Of a stretch of 64,000 nucleotides of DNA, positions 48,601-56,187 are shown one piece after another; the stretch's first letter is position 1; each line of letters begins with the position of its first letter. The translations under genes were made by a program, and so were the position numbers. The notes under the pieces are model-generated. The model did not search any database. It was not told where the DNA came from and saw only the letters and a program-made list of their open reading frames with translations. The stretch lies in the NCBI GenBank assembly GCA_018400955.1, contig JAGYLH010000003.1, forward strand, positions 1-64,000, written 5' to 3'. The DNA comes from Bacteroidales bacterium (GTDB lineage Bacteria; Bacteroidota; Bacteroidia; Bacteroidales; F082).

Positions 48601-48686
48601 ACAATCTGATTTGAGAAGGTCGAATATGATTTCGAACATGCCATAAACAGAACCGATACTTTCGAAATATTCAGCGATTGTCTTTG
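48601..48686 (-). pseudogene. Remnant of a gene related to 46655-47581
   Basis: Reverse-strand translation gives KTIAEYFESIGSVYGMFEII followed by FDLLKSDC. This matches QTTVSEYFEGIGSAYGLFEEMFAPLKS of the gene at 46655-47581 at about 16 of 27 positions. Only this internal piece survives, with no start or domain, between the double TonB-domain gene and the M56 gene. The segment is outside the error-rich blocks, so this is a real fossil rather than a sequencing artefact. Confidence 0.75.
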
Positions 48687-48750
48687 AACAAGCCTGTTTT
48701 GGCATTCACTTATACTACATTTTTTTTCGGAGAAATGATTGAGCACCAAA

Positions 48751-48785
48751 CCATCCAAACAGCTTTCGAAAAGCTGTTTGGATGG
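48751..48785 (-). terminator. Perfect 16-bp hairpin downstream of the M56 gene
   Basis: CCATCCAAACAGCTTT (48751-48766) is perfectly complementary to AAAGCTGTTTGGATGG (48770-48785) with a 3-base loop. It lies 35 bases past the M56 stop on the reverse strand. The T run after it is weak, so it may act as an mRNA 3' stabiliser as well as a terminator. Confidence 0.65.
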
Positions 48786-48819
48786 ATAATGATTTTGCTG
48801 ATTAGACCTGAGGTTGAAA

Positions 48820-50160
48820 CTATTTCTTGCCGCTCAGCGAGAATCGGATGGGTATATTGAAGCTGACCCGTACGGGCTCACCTTCTTCATAACCGGGGGT
48901 CCAGGCCGGCATCATTTCCACAACGCGGACTGCCTCTTCATCGCAGCCACTTCCTATGCCGCGCAAAACATTCACATTTGTTACTTGTCCGTCAGGTTCA
49001 ACAATGAAATTAACGAAAACCCTTCCTTCAACCGTATCTTTCTTGGCTTGCTCCGGGTAGTTGATGTTGGCAATCAAAAACTTAAACATGGCCTCAGTAC
49101 CACCCGGGTACTTTGGCAACTCTTGCACTACTGTCCAAACACTATCCTCACGTTGTTGCCCCTTTTCAACAGCATAATCCTCTGCTGGTTTAAATTTAGC
49201 GCCGGCTTCAAGGGCTTTTTCTTTAATCTCGTCCATTAAAGTCCTTTCTTCTTGTTTTTGAACATCTTCTGATTCATTGTAACACGATTGTAACAAAAGA
49301 GCAGCTGCTATAAAAGGAGTGATTACAGCCAACTTTATCCAGTTGCCAAATCGGCTTGTTTGGGTTTTTTGATTCATTTTCATAATACGTTTTTTTAGGG
49401 GTGAAACATTAAAAGGGTTTGCCAGGGCAATGGCTTTGCCGGCCAGCGCACAGGCTAATAAAGTTTGCTGGTAATCAGCTTTGTCGAATTGGCGCATGGC
49501 CAGGTGGTCAGCTTCATATTCGTGTAATGTTTTGGCCTCGTGCCGCAGAAAGTAAACCGCCGGGTGAAACCAGAAAAACACAAACAGCAGTTCGTAAAAC
49601 AACACATCCCAGGAATGTCTTTTCAGACAATGAGCCCGCTCGTGGGCCATCACCCTGGCAAAGTGTTGTTCAGAAATGTTTTCGGGTATGAATACATGGT
49701 TGAAAAATGAAAAGGGAATATAGCCATCAGGCAACAGCACAACCTTTATCCCATCCCGGCTGACAGACTTATATTTACGAACCATCAACGCGAGCTGAAG
49801 GATGCGCCAAATCAGCATAAACAACATCAGGCTGCTCATAATGAAATAGCCTATCAGGAAGTATTCGGTGCGGCTAAGCGAGGCCCCGATTTTTCCGCTT
49901 GTTTCGGAAATGGTATTGGGGGCATTCAGCACCACTTCGGGCAATTGAATAACCCATATACCTGCGGTTTCAATGCCACTTCCAATCGAAAAGTAATTGT
50001 AAGGCAGCAGGGCAAGTACCAGGGCCATCATGCTGGAGCCCAGTAAATAAATGCGGTTGAAGCCCGGGCTTTCCTGCTTGCGGAACAGCAGCTGGTAGGC
50101 AACAGCGAAAAGCAGCAGATAAACTGATGCCCGCAATAAAAAATGGATGAACTGTTCCAT
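48820..50160 (-). CDS. M56 (BlaR1-type) metalloprotease fused to a TonB C-terminal domain
   Basis: This 446-residue protein has four N-terminal helices (about 8-24, 38-56, 101-120, 185-205) around a gluzincin active site: HERAH at residues 173-177 and EYEAD at about 214-218. This is the BlaR1/MecR1 M56 arrangement in a cytoplasmic loop. Another helix (about 275-292) is followed by a periplasmic part holding a TonB C-terminal domain (ELPKYPGGTEAM, CDEEAVRVVEMMPAWTPG) where BlaR1 has a penicillin-binding sensor. The gene follows the blaI-like gene by 2 bases, so the pair should form a signal-cleaved repressor module. The signal is unknown. Confidence 0.9.
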   Translation of the reverse strand: MEQFIHFLLRASVYLLLFAVAYQLLFRKQESPGFNRIYLLGSSMMALVLALLPYNYFSIGSGIETAGIWVIQLPEVVLNAPNTISETSGKIGASLSRTEYFLIGYFIMSSLMLFMLIWRILQLALMVRKYKSVSRDGIKVVLLPDGYIPFSFFNHVFIPENISEQHFARVMAHERAHCLKRHSWDVLFYELLFVFFWFHPAVYFLRHEAKTLHEYEADHLAMRQFDKADYQQTLLACALAGKAIALANPFNVSPLKKRIMKMNQKTQTSRFGNWIKLAVITPFIAAALLLQSCYNESEDVQKQEERTLMDEIKEKALEAGAKFKPAEDYAVEKGQQREDSVWTVVQELPKYPGGTEAMFKFLIANINYPEQAKKDTVEGRVFVNFIVEPDGQVTNVNVLRGIGSGCDEEAVRVVEMMPAWTPGYEEGEPVRVSFNIPIRFSLSGKK

Positions 50161-50162
50161 AG

Positions 50163-50540
50163 TTACTGGTCCTCCTTTTGATTGATTTCTGAATCGATGA
50201 TTTGTTTGATCTCTTCCAGCTCCTGAATACTCAGATTTTTCTCCCTGGCAAAAAATGAAACCATCTGCCGCATGGAGTTGCCAAAATAGCCGCTCAACAT
50301 GCCTTTGAAAACATGTCGGGTATAATCCTTTTTCTTGATAAGCGGATGGTATTGGTGCGACTTGCCAAAGGCCTTATGCCCCACAAACCCTTTCTTTTCC
50401 AGGATGCGTACGATGGTCGAAACGGTGTTGTAAGCCGGCCTGGGCTCTGGCAATTGCTCCAGGATATCGTTTACAAATGCCGTATTCAGCTCCCAAAGCA
50501 CCTGCATGATCTGCTCCTCTGCACGGGTGAGTTCTTTCAT
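50163..50540 (-). CDS. BlaI/MecI/CopY-family transcriptional repressor
   Basis: This 125-residue protein has a winged helix of the BlaI type: LTRAEEQIMQVLWEL near the N-terminus, YNTVSTIVRILEKKGFVGHK and a C-terminal helical dimerisation part ending KQIIDSEINQ. BlaI-type repressors bind as dimers and are cleaved by, or in response to, the partner M56 protein, here immediately downstream. The promoter region contains TAGTT/AACTA dyads, so autoregulation is likely. Confidence 0.92.
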   Translation of the reverse strand: MKELTRAEEQIMQVLWELNTAFVNDILEQLPEPRPAYNTVSTIVRILEKKGFVGHKAFGKSHQYHPLIKKKDYTRHVFKGMLSGYFGNSMRQMVSFFAREKNLSIQELEEIKQIIDSEINQKEDQ

Positions 50541-50583
50541 AGTTAAACTAATTTGATAGTTCTATAACTAAAAACATAGTTAA
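50540..50583 (-). promoter_or_regulatory. Candidate BlaI-type operator
   Basis: Two close perfect dyads, TAGTT-A-AACTA (50540-50550) and TAGTT-CTAT-AACTA (50557-50570), are followed by a further TAGTT half-site at 50577-50581. They lie directly upstream of the repressor ATG (50540), where a BlaI-type dimer would bind. Confidence 0.5.
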
Positions 50584-50772
50584 TTATTGTGCAATGCTAA
50601 TACATTTTGGGTGGTTTGTCAAGAGGAAAATTAAAATAATTCGTAATGAATACAATATGTGACATTTACAATTGCTATTTTGTTGATGGTTATCGAAACG
50701 CGAATTCAGGTTGTCATTTGATAATGTGCAGAAACTTCATGATTTGGGTCTTATCCAAAAAAGAAGAATGCC

Positions 50773-50780
50773 TAACTTTG
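50773..50780 (+). promoter_or_regulatory. -7 box for DUF4160-DUF2442 pair
   Basis: The sequence reads TAACTTTG, 16 bases upstream of the ATG at 50797. Confidence 0.5.
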
Positions 50781-50796
50781 TAAAAAAATTGACTCC

Positions 50797-51102
50797 ATGC
50801 CAAGAATCTATGAGTATTTGGGAATATTGATCTTTTTTTACTCGAATGAGCATGAGCCCATTCATGTACATGGAAATTATAACGGACTGGAAAGTAAAGC
50901 AGAATTTTTCATTGTGGATGGTATAATTGTTGAAATCAGAATCAAGCCAGCATTAGGGAAACAGCCGTTACAAGGCAAGAAACTTGATGATTTTAAAGTG
51001 TTCTTAGAAGCCTTTGCTGATCATATTGTACAAAAGTGGATTGATTATTTTGTGTTGCACAAAAAAGTAGAATTTGAAAAAATAAACACGCGTCTCAAAT
51101 GA
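50797..51102 (+). CDS. DUF4160 family protein
   Basis: This 101-residue protein begins MPRIYEYLGILIFFYSNEHE and has the DUF4160 core EHEPIHVHGNYNG, with clustered histidines, then GLESKAEFFIVDG. It overlaps the next gene by 4 bases (ATGA at 51099-51102). DUF4160 genes are commonly found next to DUF2442 genes; some have been suggested to be toxin-antitoxin-like, but I know of no confirmed activity. No toxin motif is visible. Confidence 0.8.
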   Translation: MPRIYEYLGILIFFYSNEHEPIHVHGNYNGLESKAEFFIVDGIIVEIRIKPALGKQPLQGKKLDDFKVFLEAFADHIVQKWIDYFVLHKKVEFEKINTRLK

Positions 51103-51380
51103 AGATTGTAGCAGAATATGAAAGCACTTACCAGACCAAGGTGATAGCTGTAGAGTCGGCAGAATACCTTGGCGATTTTACCATTCGCATTACTTTTAGT
51201 GACAGCATTACTCACTCCGTTGATTTTAAAATATTTTTAGAATCTTCATCACACCCTGCCATAAGGAAATACCTTAACGAAGACCAGTTTAAGCAATACG
51301 AAATCAAGGACGGCAACCTAAACTGGAATAATTACGAATTGATCTTTCCTTTAGCAGACCTTTATAGTGGTAAACTTTAA
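51099..51380 (+). CDS. DUF2442 family protein
   Basis: This 93-residue protein contains the DUF2442 features ITFSDSITHSVDFKIFLES and KDGNLNWNNYELIFPLADLY. It is translationally coupled to the DUF4160 gene (ATGA overlap). The pair is a conserved module of unknown function, perhaps regulatory; DUF2442 is sometimes proposed to be the antitoxin-like partner. Confidence 0.8.
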   Translation: MKIVAEYESTYQTKVIAVESAEYLGDFTIRITFSDSITHSVDFKIFLESSSHPAIRKYLNEDQFKQYEIKDGNLNWNNYELIFPLADLYSGKL

Positions 51381-51391
51381 ACCATCTTTAT

Positions 51392-52144
51392 ATGAACCAA
51401 TGGTACACCCAACTTTTCGAGAATTTCGCCAACAGTTACGAGCGGGAAGATTTTACGCAGGGAACACTTGGCGAAGTTGATTTTATTGAGCAGGAGATCA
51501 GGCACAACAAAACGGTGCGCATACTGGATGTGGGTTGCGGGACGGGCCGACATAGTATTGAATTGGCCAAACGAGGCTACCTGGTAACCGGCATCGACCT
51601 GTCGGCAAATATGCTGGCCAAAGCCCGCAAAAATGCCAAAGCAGCCGGAGTAAGCCCGATTTTTAAAAGGAGGGATGCACGTACCTTTCGTTTTCGAGAG
51701 AAATTCGGGCTTTGTGTGATGCTTTGCGAGGGTTCATTCCCCTTGATGGAAACGGATGAGATGAATTTTCAAATCCTGAAAAATATCCGCAAAAGCATGC
51801 TGCCGGGCGGGAAATTGATTTTTACCACACTGAACGGCCTTTTTCCACTGTTCCATTCGGTAAAGGACTTTATCAATGAGCATGGGTCGCCAAGCCAGAG
51901 CCTCGTCAATAATTTTGATTTAATGACTTTTCGCGATCATTCGGTTTATGAAGTTATTGATGATGATGGCAATCCGCTTAAGCTTAATTGCAACGAACGC
52001 TATTATGTGCCTTCCGAAATCCGCTGGATGCTGCAATCGTTGGGTTTCAGCAAGATTGACATTTTTGGATGCAAACTGGGAGCCTACAGCCGCAACGATG
52101 TGCTGCGTACCGATGATTATGAGATGTTGGTAATCGCTGAATAA
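51392..52144 (+). CDS. Class I SAM-dependent methyltransferase
   Basis: This 250-residue protein shows SAM-binding motif I ILDVGCGTGRHSIELAK (about residues 47-63), the acidic end of strand 2 VTGIDLSANML, and a later KSMLPGGKLIFTTLN. This is the Methyltransf_11/25 fold. The central substrate region (SVYEVIDDDGNPLKLNCNER) gives no family clue. It starts 11 bases after the DUF2442 gene and may be co-transcribed. Substrate unknown. Confidence 0.88.
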   Translation: MNQWYTQLFENFANSYEREDFTQGTLGEVDFIEQEIRHNKTVRILDVGCGTGRHSIELAKRGYLVTGIDLSANMLAKARKNAKAAGVSPIFKRRDARTFRFREKFGLCVMLCEGSFPLMETDEMNFQILKNIRKSMLPGGKLIFTTLNGLFPLFHSVKDFINEHGSPSQSLVNNFDLMTFRDHSVYEVIDDDGNPLKLNCNERYYVPSEIRWMLQSLGFSKIDIFGCKLGAYSRNDVLRTDDYEMLVIAE

Positions 52145-52209
52145 ACAGTGGTTTATACAACAGCAAATCCTGCACTTTGAACTTTATGGTATTTCACCAA
52201 TGAAATAAC

Positions 52210-52217
52210 TAATTTTG
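52210..52217 (+). promoter_or_regulatory. -7 box for rbfA
   Basis: The sequence reads TAATTTTG and ends 5 bases before the rbfA ATG (52223), predicting a leaderless or near-leaderless transcript. Confidence 0.45.
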
Positions 52218-52222
52218 CACCC

Positions 52223-52564
52223 ATGGAAACAAAACGTCAACAACGCATCGCCAAACTGCTGCAAAAGGACATGGGCGAAATTTTTCAACTCGAAATGCGC
52301 TCATTGGTAGCTAAAGTATTGGTAACAGTTACCAAGGTGAGTGTTACACCTGATTTGGGCTTGGCCCGGTTTTACATCAGTATTTTTGGCACCAACGACA
52401 AAAACACCGTGTTGGATCGCATTAACCAACATACCGGTGAAATCCGAGGGCATTTAGGCAAGAGGGTACGCCACCAGCTGCGGCATATTCCTGAAGTGCA
52501 ATTTTTTGAGGACGACTCCCTGGACTATATCGAAAATATTGATAACCTGCTGAAAGACGAATAA
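52223..52564 (+). CDS. rbfA: 30S ribosome-binding factor A
   Basis: This 113-residue protein has the RbfA layout, a single KH-like domain: QQRIAKLLQKDMGEIFQLEM at the N-terminus, VTVTKVSVTPDLGLARFYIS in the middle, and LGKRVRHQLRHIPEVQFFED, then SLDYIENIDNLL at the end. RbfA helps mature the 16S rRNA 5' end and the 30S subunit. The length is normal. It is preceded by an immediate -7 box and followed 49 bases later by a methyltransferase gene. Confidence 0.93.
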   Translation: METKRQQRIAKLLQKDMGEIFQLEMRSLVAKVLVTVTKVSVTPDLGLARFYISIFGTNDKNTVLDRINQHTGEIRGHLGKRVRHQLRHIPEVQFFEDDSLDYIENIDNLLKDE

Positions 52565-52613
52565 TTCTTTAGGAGGATAACGAATGTTTTTTCATTGAAC
52601 CCCAAATTCATAG

Positions 52614-53438
52614 ATGCAATACGATCCCATCAAACGCAGCCTGGGCAAGGTTTTTAACCAATCGCCGGTTTTACGCAAACTTTTTTACCGACTGCTCGAT
52701 TTGTTGCTCCTGCGCAGCTGGCATATCAGCAAAGAGTTAAATAAATGGGCTAAGCAAAACAGAGAATCACGCCAAATTCTGGATGCCGGTTCGGGATTTG
52801 GGCAGTACGTTTACCGCATGGCACGTAAAAATCCGATGTGGAACATTAAAGGACTGGATGTTAAGGAAGAACAAATTGCCGATTGCAATCAGTTTTTCAA
52901 CAGGATTGGCTATAAGCATGTTCACTTTGAGGTGGCCGACCTCACCAAGTTGAGCTTTTCGAACACATTTGACCTGGTGCTTTGTGTGGACGTTATGGAG
53001 CATATTGAGGAAGATGTGTTGGTGCTGACCAATTACAACAAAGCCCTGAAGCCCGGCGGCATGTTGCTAATCTCCACGCCTTCGGATCAAGGAGGTTCAG
53101 ATGTGCACCACCACGATGAAAAACCGGATGGTGCTGTCGGATTTATTGACGAACATGTGCGCGATGGTTATGGCATCAACGAACTGGATAAAAAACTACG
53201 AAAAGCCGGATTCAGCAAAACGGAAATCCGCTATCAGTATGGCAAGCCGGGCAAGCTTTCGTGGAAGCTTTCGATGAAATACCCCATCCTGATGCTCAAT
53301 ACATCAAAATTACTGTTCCTTTTGTTACCCTTTTATTATTTACTTGTCTTTCCGCTGTGCCTGATTTTGAATTTTATTGACGTCAGGACAACACATGCTT
53401 CCGGCACGGGGCTGGTGGCAAAAGCCTGGAAGGCATAA
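52614..53438 (+). CDS. Class I SAM-dependent methyltransferase
   Basis: This 274-residue protein has a SAM motif I region ILDAGSGFGQYVYRMARK (residues ~57-74), GLDVKEEQI, DLVLCVDVMEHIEED and LKPGGMLLISTPSDQGG, the Methyltransf_11/12 type. The C-terminus ends with a hydrophobic segment (LLFLLLPFYYLLVFPLCLIL, residues ~230-250), an unusual feature that would tether it to the membrane. Substrate unknown; a lipid or quinone-type substrate would fit the tether, which is inference. It is followed 14 bases later by the epimerase gene. Confidence 0.85.
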   Translation: MQYDPIKRSLGKVFNQSPVLRKLFYRLLDLLLLRSWHISKELNKWAKQNRESRQILDAGSGFGQYVYRMARKNPMWNIKGLDVKEEQIADCNQFFNRIGYKHVHFEVADLTKLSFSNTFDLVLCVDVMEHIEEDVLVLTNYNKALKPGGMLLISTPSDQGGSDVHHHDEKPDGAVGFIDEHVRDGYGINELDKKLRKAGFSKTEIRYQYGKPGKLSWKLSMKYPILMLNTSKLLFLLLPFYYLLVFPLCLILNFIDVRTTHASGTGLVAKAWKA

Positions 53439-53452
53439 TTATAAAACAACTG

Positions 53453-54388
53453 ATGATGAAAAATAATGAATTGCAAACCATAATCGGCTCAGGGGGCGTA
53501 ATCGGAAACGGCCTGGCAACAGCCTTGAGGGCATATACATCAAAAGTGCGCCTGGTTGGACGCAATCCATCCAAGGTGAACAACAATGATGAATTATTCT
53601 CGGCCGATGCATTGAATTTCAAATCCATTTCAGATGCCGTAAAAGGTTCAAAAGTGGTGTATCTTACCATAGGGCTGCCATACAGTGTTAAAGTCTGGCA
53701 GCGCGACTGGCCTGTAGTTATGGACAATGTGATAAAAGCCTGTCAGGAACATGGTGCCAGATTGGTGTTTTTCGACAATGTGTATATGTATGGACTGGTA
53801 AAAGGCGTGATGACCGAGGAAACGCCCATTAACCCATGTAGCCTTAAAGGCGAAGTAAGGGCGCAAATTGCTGACAAGCTTTTGCATGAAATTAAGCACA
53901 ATAAGTTTGAGGCCCTGATTGCACGTTCGGCCGATTTTTATGGGCCGGGAGCTGTGAACACTTTTGTGCATCCCATGGTTTTCGAAAAACTAAAAGCAGA
54001 TAAAAAGGCCAGTTGGCTCGCCAATGATCATGTGAAGCACGCTTTTACCTTCACCGCTGATGCCATCAAAGGGACGGCCCTGTTGGGAAATACGGATAAG
54101 GCTTTTGGCCAGGTGTGGCATTTGCCCACACATGCCGCTGCATTGACGGGTAAGGAATTTATTGAAGAAGTAGCTGCTGAATTTTCTATGAGGCCTAAGC
54201 ATGCAGTGCTTGCGAACTGGATGATGAAAATGGCAGGCTTGTTTAACCCCATGGCACGTGAATCGGCTGAAATGATGTACCAATACAGCCATGAATATTT
54301 GGTGGGCAGTGAAAAATTTGAAAAATCATTTTTTGCGCCAACCAGCTACAGGGAGGGCATCAGCATCAGCGCAAAATGCATTTCTTAA
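53453..54388 (+). CDS. NAD(P)-dependent epimerase/dehydratase-type protein
   Basis: This 311-residue protein has an N-terminal Rossmann motif written as IGSGGVIGNGLATAL (residues ~11-25; G-x-G-x-x-G), an acidic stop of strand 2 replaced by RLVGRN, and FFDNVYMYG, the extended-SDR tyrosine region with the tyrosine as Y-M-Y-G and K of VKG. The central loop ARSADFYGPG fits NAD-dependent epimerase/dehydratase family members. It overlaps the convergent deiminase gene by 23 bases. Substrate unknown. Confidence 0.85.
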   Translation: MMKNNELQTIIGSGGVIGNGLATALRAYTSKVRLVGRNPSKVNNNDELFSADALNFKSISDAVKGSKVVYLTIGLPYSVKVWQRDWPVVMDNVIKACQEHGARLVFFDNVYMYGLVKGVMTEETPINPCSLKGEVRAQIADKLLHEIKHNKFEALIARSADFYGPGAVNTFVHPMVFEKLKADKKASWLANDHVKHAFTFTADAIKGTALLGNTDKAFGQVWHLPTHAAALTGKEFIEEVAAEFSMRPKHAVLANWMMKMAGLFNPMARESAEMMYQYSHEYLVGSEKFEKSFFAPTSYREGISISAKCIS

Positions 54389-56054
54389 CATTTATTCCAT
54401 TGTCAGTTTTTAAATTTACTAAATAGATGCCAGGCGGCAATTTTCTTCCGTTTTGGTCAGTTCCATTCCAGGTAACTGATTCATTGCCAATGGATAGGTT
54501 GTTCCATTCACGAACCTTAACACCTGTAAGGGAATATACAACCAGTTGCTGCGGTGCCAGAGCAGCTTGGTAGCTGATTCGGGTTGAATGGCTGAAAACA
54601 GAAGGCTCAACCGACAATTGCACAGGCTCCGGTTTTTGATTGATGTCGGTGTAGGTGCCGGCATATGTAAAGGTGTAAAAGGAGGCAGGGGCAGTTGGCG
54701 GCTTGGTTTCATTCCTGCCCGAAAGGTCGGCTGCTGACAAAAAGTAATCATAGGTCTTATCAAGCTCAGCACCAGGTATAATCGCATAAAGGGAGTCGGT
54801 GTTTTCTTCCTGCAAAAGCATTTCGGTATTCCACCCCAGGTTGCCCTGTTCGCGCCAGTACAACTTAAGTTCATCTTCATTGAGGCCCGCATTGGAGCGG
54901 TCGTCAATCAAAGCTTTGATCAGCGGCAAGTCATGAAAAAACTGTTCACCGCGGAGTGGCTTGTGTTCAATGCGCAACATATAGCGGTCGAAAATGCCCA
55001 TGGTACGGCAGTGCAGCGCATCATAATGATACCAGGCTCCCCATTCAAAACCAATTACTTCATAACCTGGCATGGCTTCCTCATAAACCTCGAGTGCCTG
55101 CTGGTCTTCGATTAGTCCAAAAAGTGGTACAAGTACCTTATTATTTAGTATGAGTGAATTGGTGTAAGCCGCTACATTGCTGCCGCTGTAATTGCCACAG
55201 TAAATTCTTACAATGCGATAAGGTTCGCCATACGCATTGTTTTCGCTGCCTAAGTGGGTTGCAAGGACTTCGCAGCAATTGTATTCAGCATGCCAGGGAT
55301 CTACCTGCTTTACTAAAATAGTTTCTTCGTCCAGGAATTTGGCATAGCAATCAATATGTTGAATGCCATGAACTTCTGGATTGTCAACGATAATGAAATT
55401 GGTTATCCCCAGGCTGTCGGCAGCAATTTGCCTGAAAGTGGCTTCATCAATACCCGGGAAATTTTCATCCAGCATTTGTTGGGTGGCAATGGCCGTGCGA
55501 TGCCCATCCACCATTACATTGCCGCCGGTGAGATAAATGGGCAGGGAAATCAGGGGCATATCAAAATTTTCGGCCAGTATGCCGTTTACAAGGTTATCGC
55601 TTTCGTAGCGATCACCACGGCGTTCTGATGTTTCAGGAGTTGATTTGCTGCTCACAAAGCATCCCGGCACCCAGGGATAACCGTCGAATACCGGATCGGC
55701 AATGCCGCCTGTGCCGTCTTCATTAAATACATAATGCGGCCCCCAGTCGCGGGTCCAATGCGAGTTGGTGGGTGCCACAATGAATTGACAGTGATTTAGG
55801 TTTACATTCCAGGATGAAAAGGTGTAGGTAGCTTGTTCCAGTTGGCTTTGGTTGGCAACGAGTATATAAAGGCTGTCATCTTTGGCCAGTTCCACCACCA
55901 AATCACTTGGAATTCCAAGAGGCCAGCGGATTAGTGTGCCAAAAGCAGGTTCCCATTCGGCTACAAAGCGGCGGTTGTGCTGGGCTTGGGCAGCAAAGAC
56001 AGTGAGCAGGAAAATGAGCAGCAAAGTAAGGTGTGGTGGCCGGATTTTTGTCAT
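54366..56054 (-). CDS. Peptidylarginine-deiminase-like enzyme (PAD_porph) with T9SS tail
   Basis: This 562-residue protein has a signal peptide (residues 8-24). The guanidine-group-modifying fold shows WTRDWGP at residues 100-106 (D103), GGN at 177-179, HID at 233-235, TNS around N299 and ALHCRTMG with C349. That is the His/Asp/Asn/Cys set of the PAD_porph and agmatine deiminase families. From memory, PPAD of Porphyromonas gingivalis uses C351, H236, D238 and N297, at strikingly similar spacing. The last ~85 residues are a T9SS type A tail (GIYLVNLKTDNG). It would hydrolyse arginine guanidinium in peptides or free amines outside the cell; substrate unproven. Confidence 0.9.
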   Translation of the reverse strand: MTKIRPPHLTLLLIFLLTVFAAQAQHNRRFVAEWEPAFGTLIRWPLGIPSDLVVELAKDDSLYILVANQSQLEQATYTFSSWNVNLNHCQFIVAPTNSHWTRDWGPHYVFNEDGTGGIADPVFDGYPWVPGCFVSSKSTPETSERRGDRYESDNLVNGILAENFDMPLISLPIYLTGGNVMVDGHRTAIATQQMLDENFPGIDEATFRQIAADSLGITNFIIVDNPEVHGIQHIDCYAKFLDEETILVKQVDPWHAEYNCCEVLATHLGSENNAYGEPYRIVRIYCGNYSGSNVAAYTNSLILNNKVLVPLFGLIEDQQALEVYEEAMPGYEVIGFEWGAWYHYDALHCRTMGIFDRYMLRIEHKPLRGEQFFHDLPLIKALIDDRSNAGLNEDELKLYWREQGNLGWNTEMLLQEENTDSLYAIIPGAELDKTYDYFLSAADLSGRNETKPPTAPASFYTFTYAGTYTDINQKPEPVQLSVEPSVFSHSTRISYQAALAPQQLVVYSLTGVKVREWNNLSIGNESVTWNGTDQNGRKLPPGIYLVNLKTDNGINVKKCILR

Positions 56055-56187
56055 GGTGCAATTTTTTTACAAATTAACAAAATTTCAGCTGATGAAATTA
56101 CTTGTTTGCCTGTGAAAATGATGCGCTTTATCTGTAAAGTGATTAACTTACCGAAACTGTGTTTGGATTTGCATTGATTAAGTTTGT

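Noticed and set aside
50797..51380. Confirmed toxin-antitoxin system
   Set aside because: DUF4160-DUF2442 pairing is suggestive only; no toxin active site is visible.
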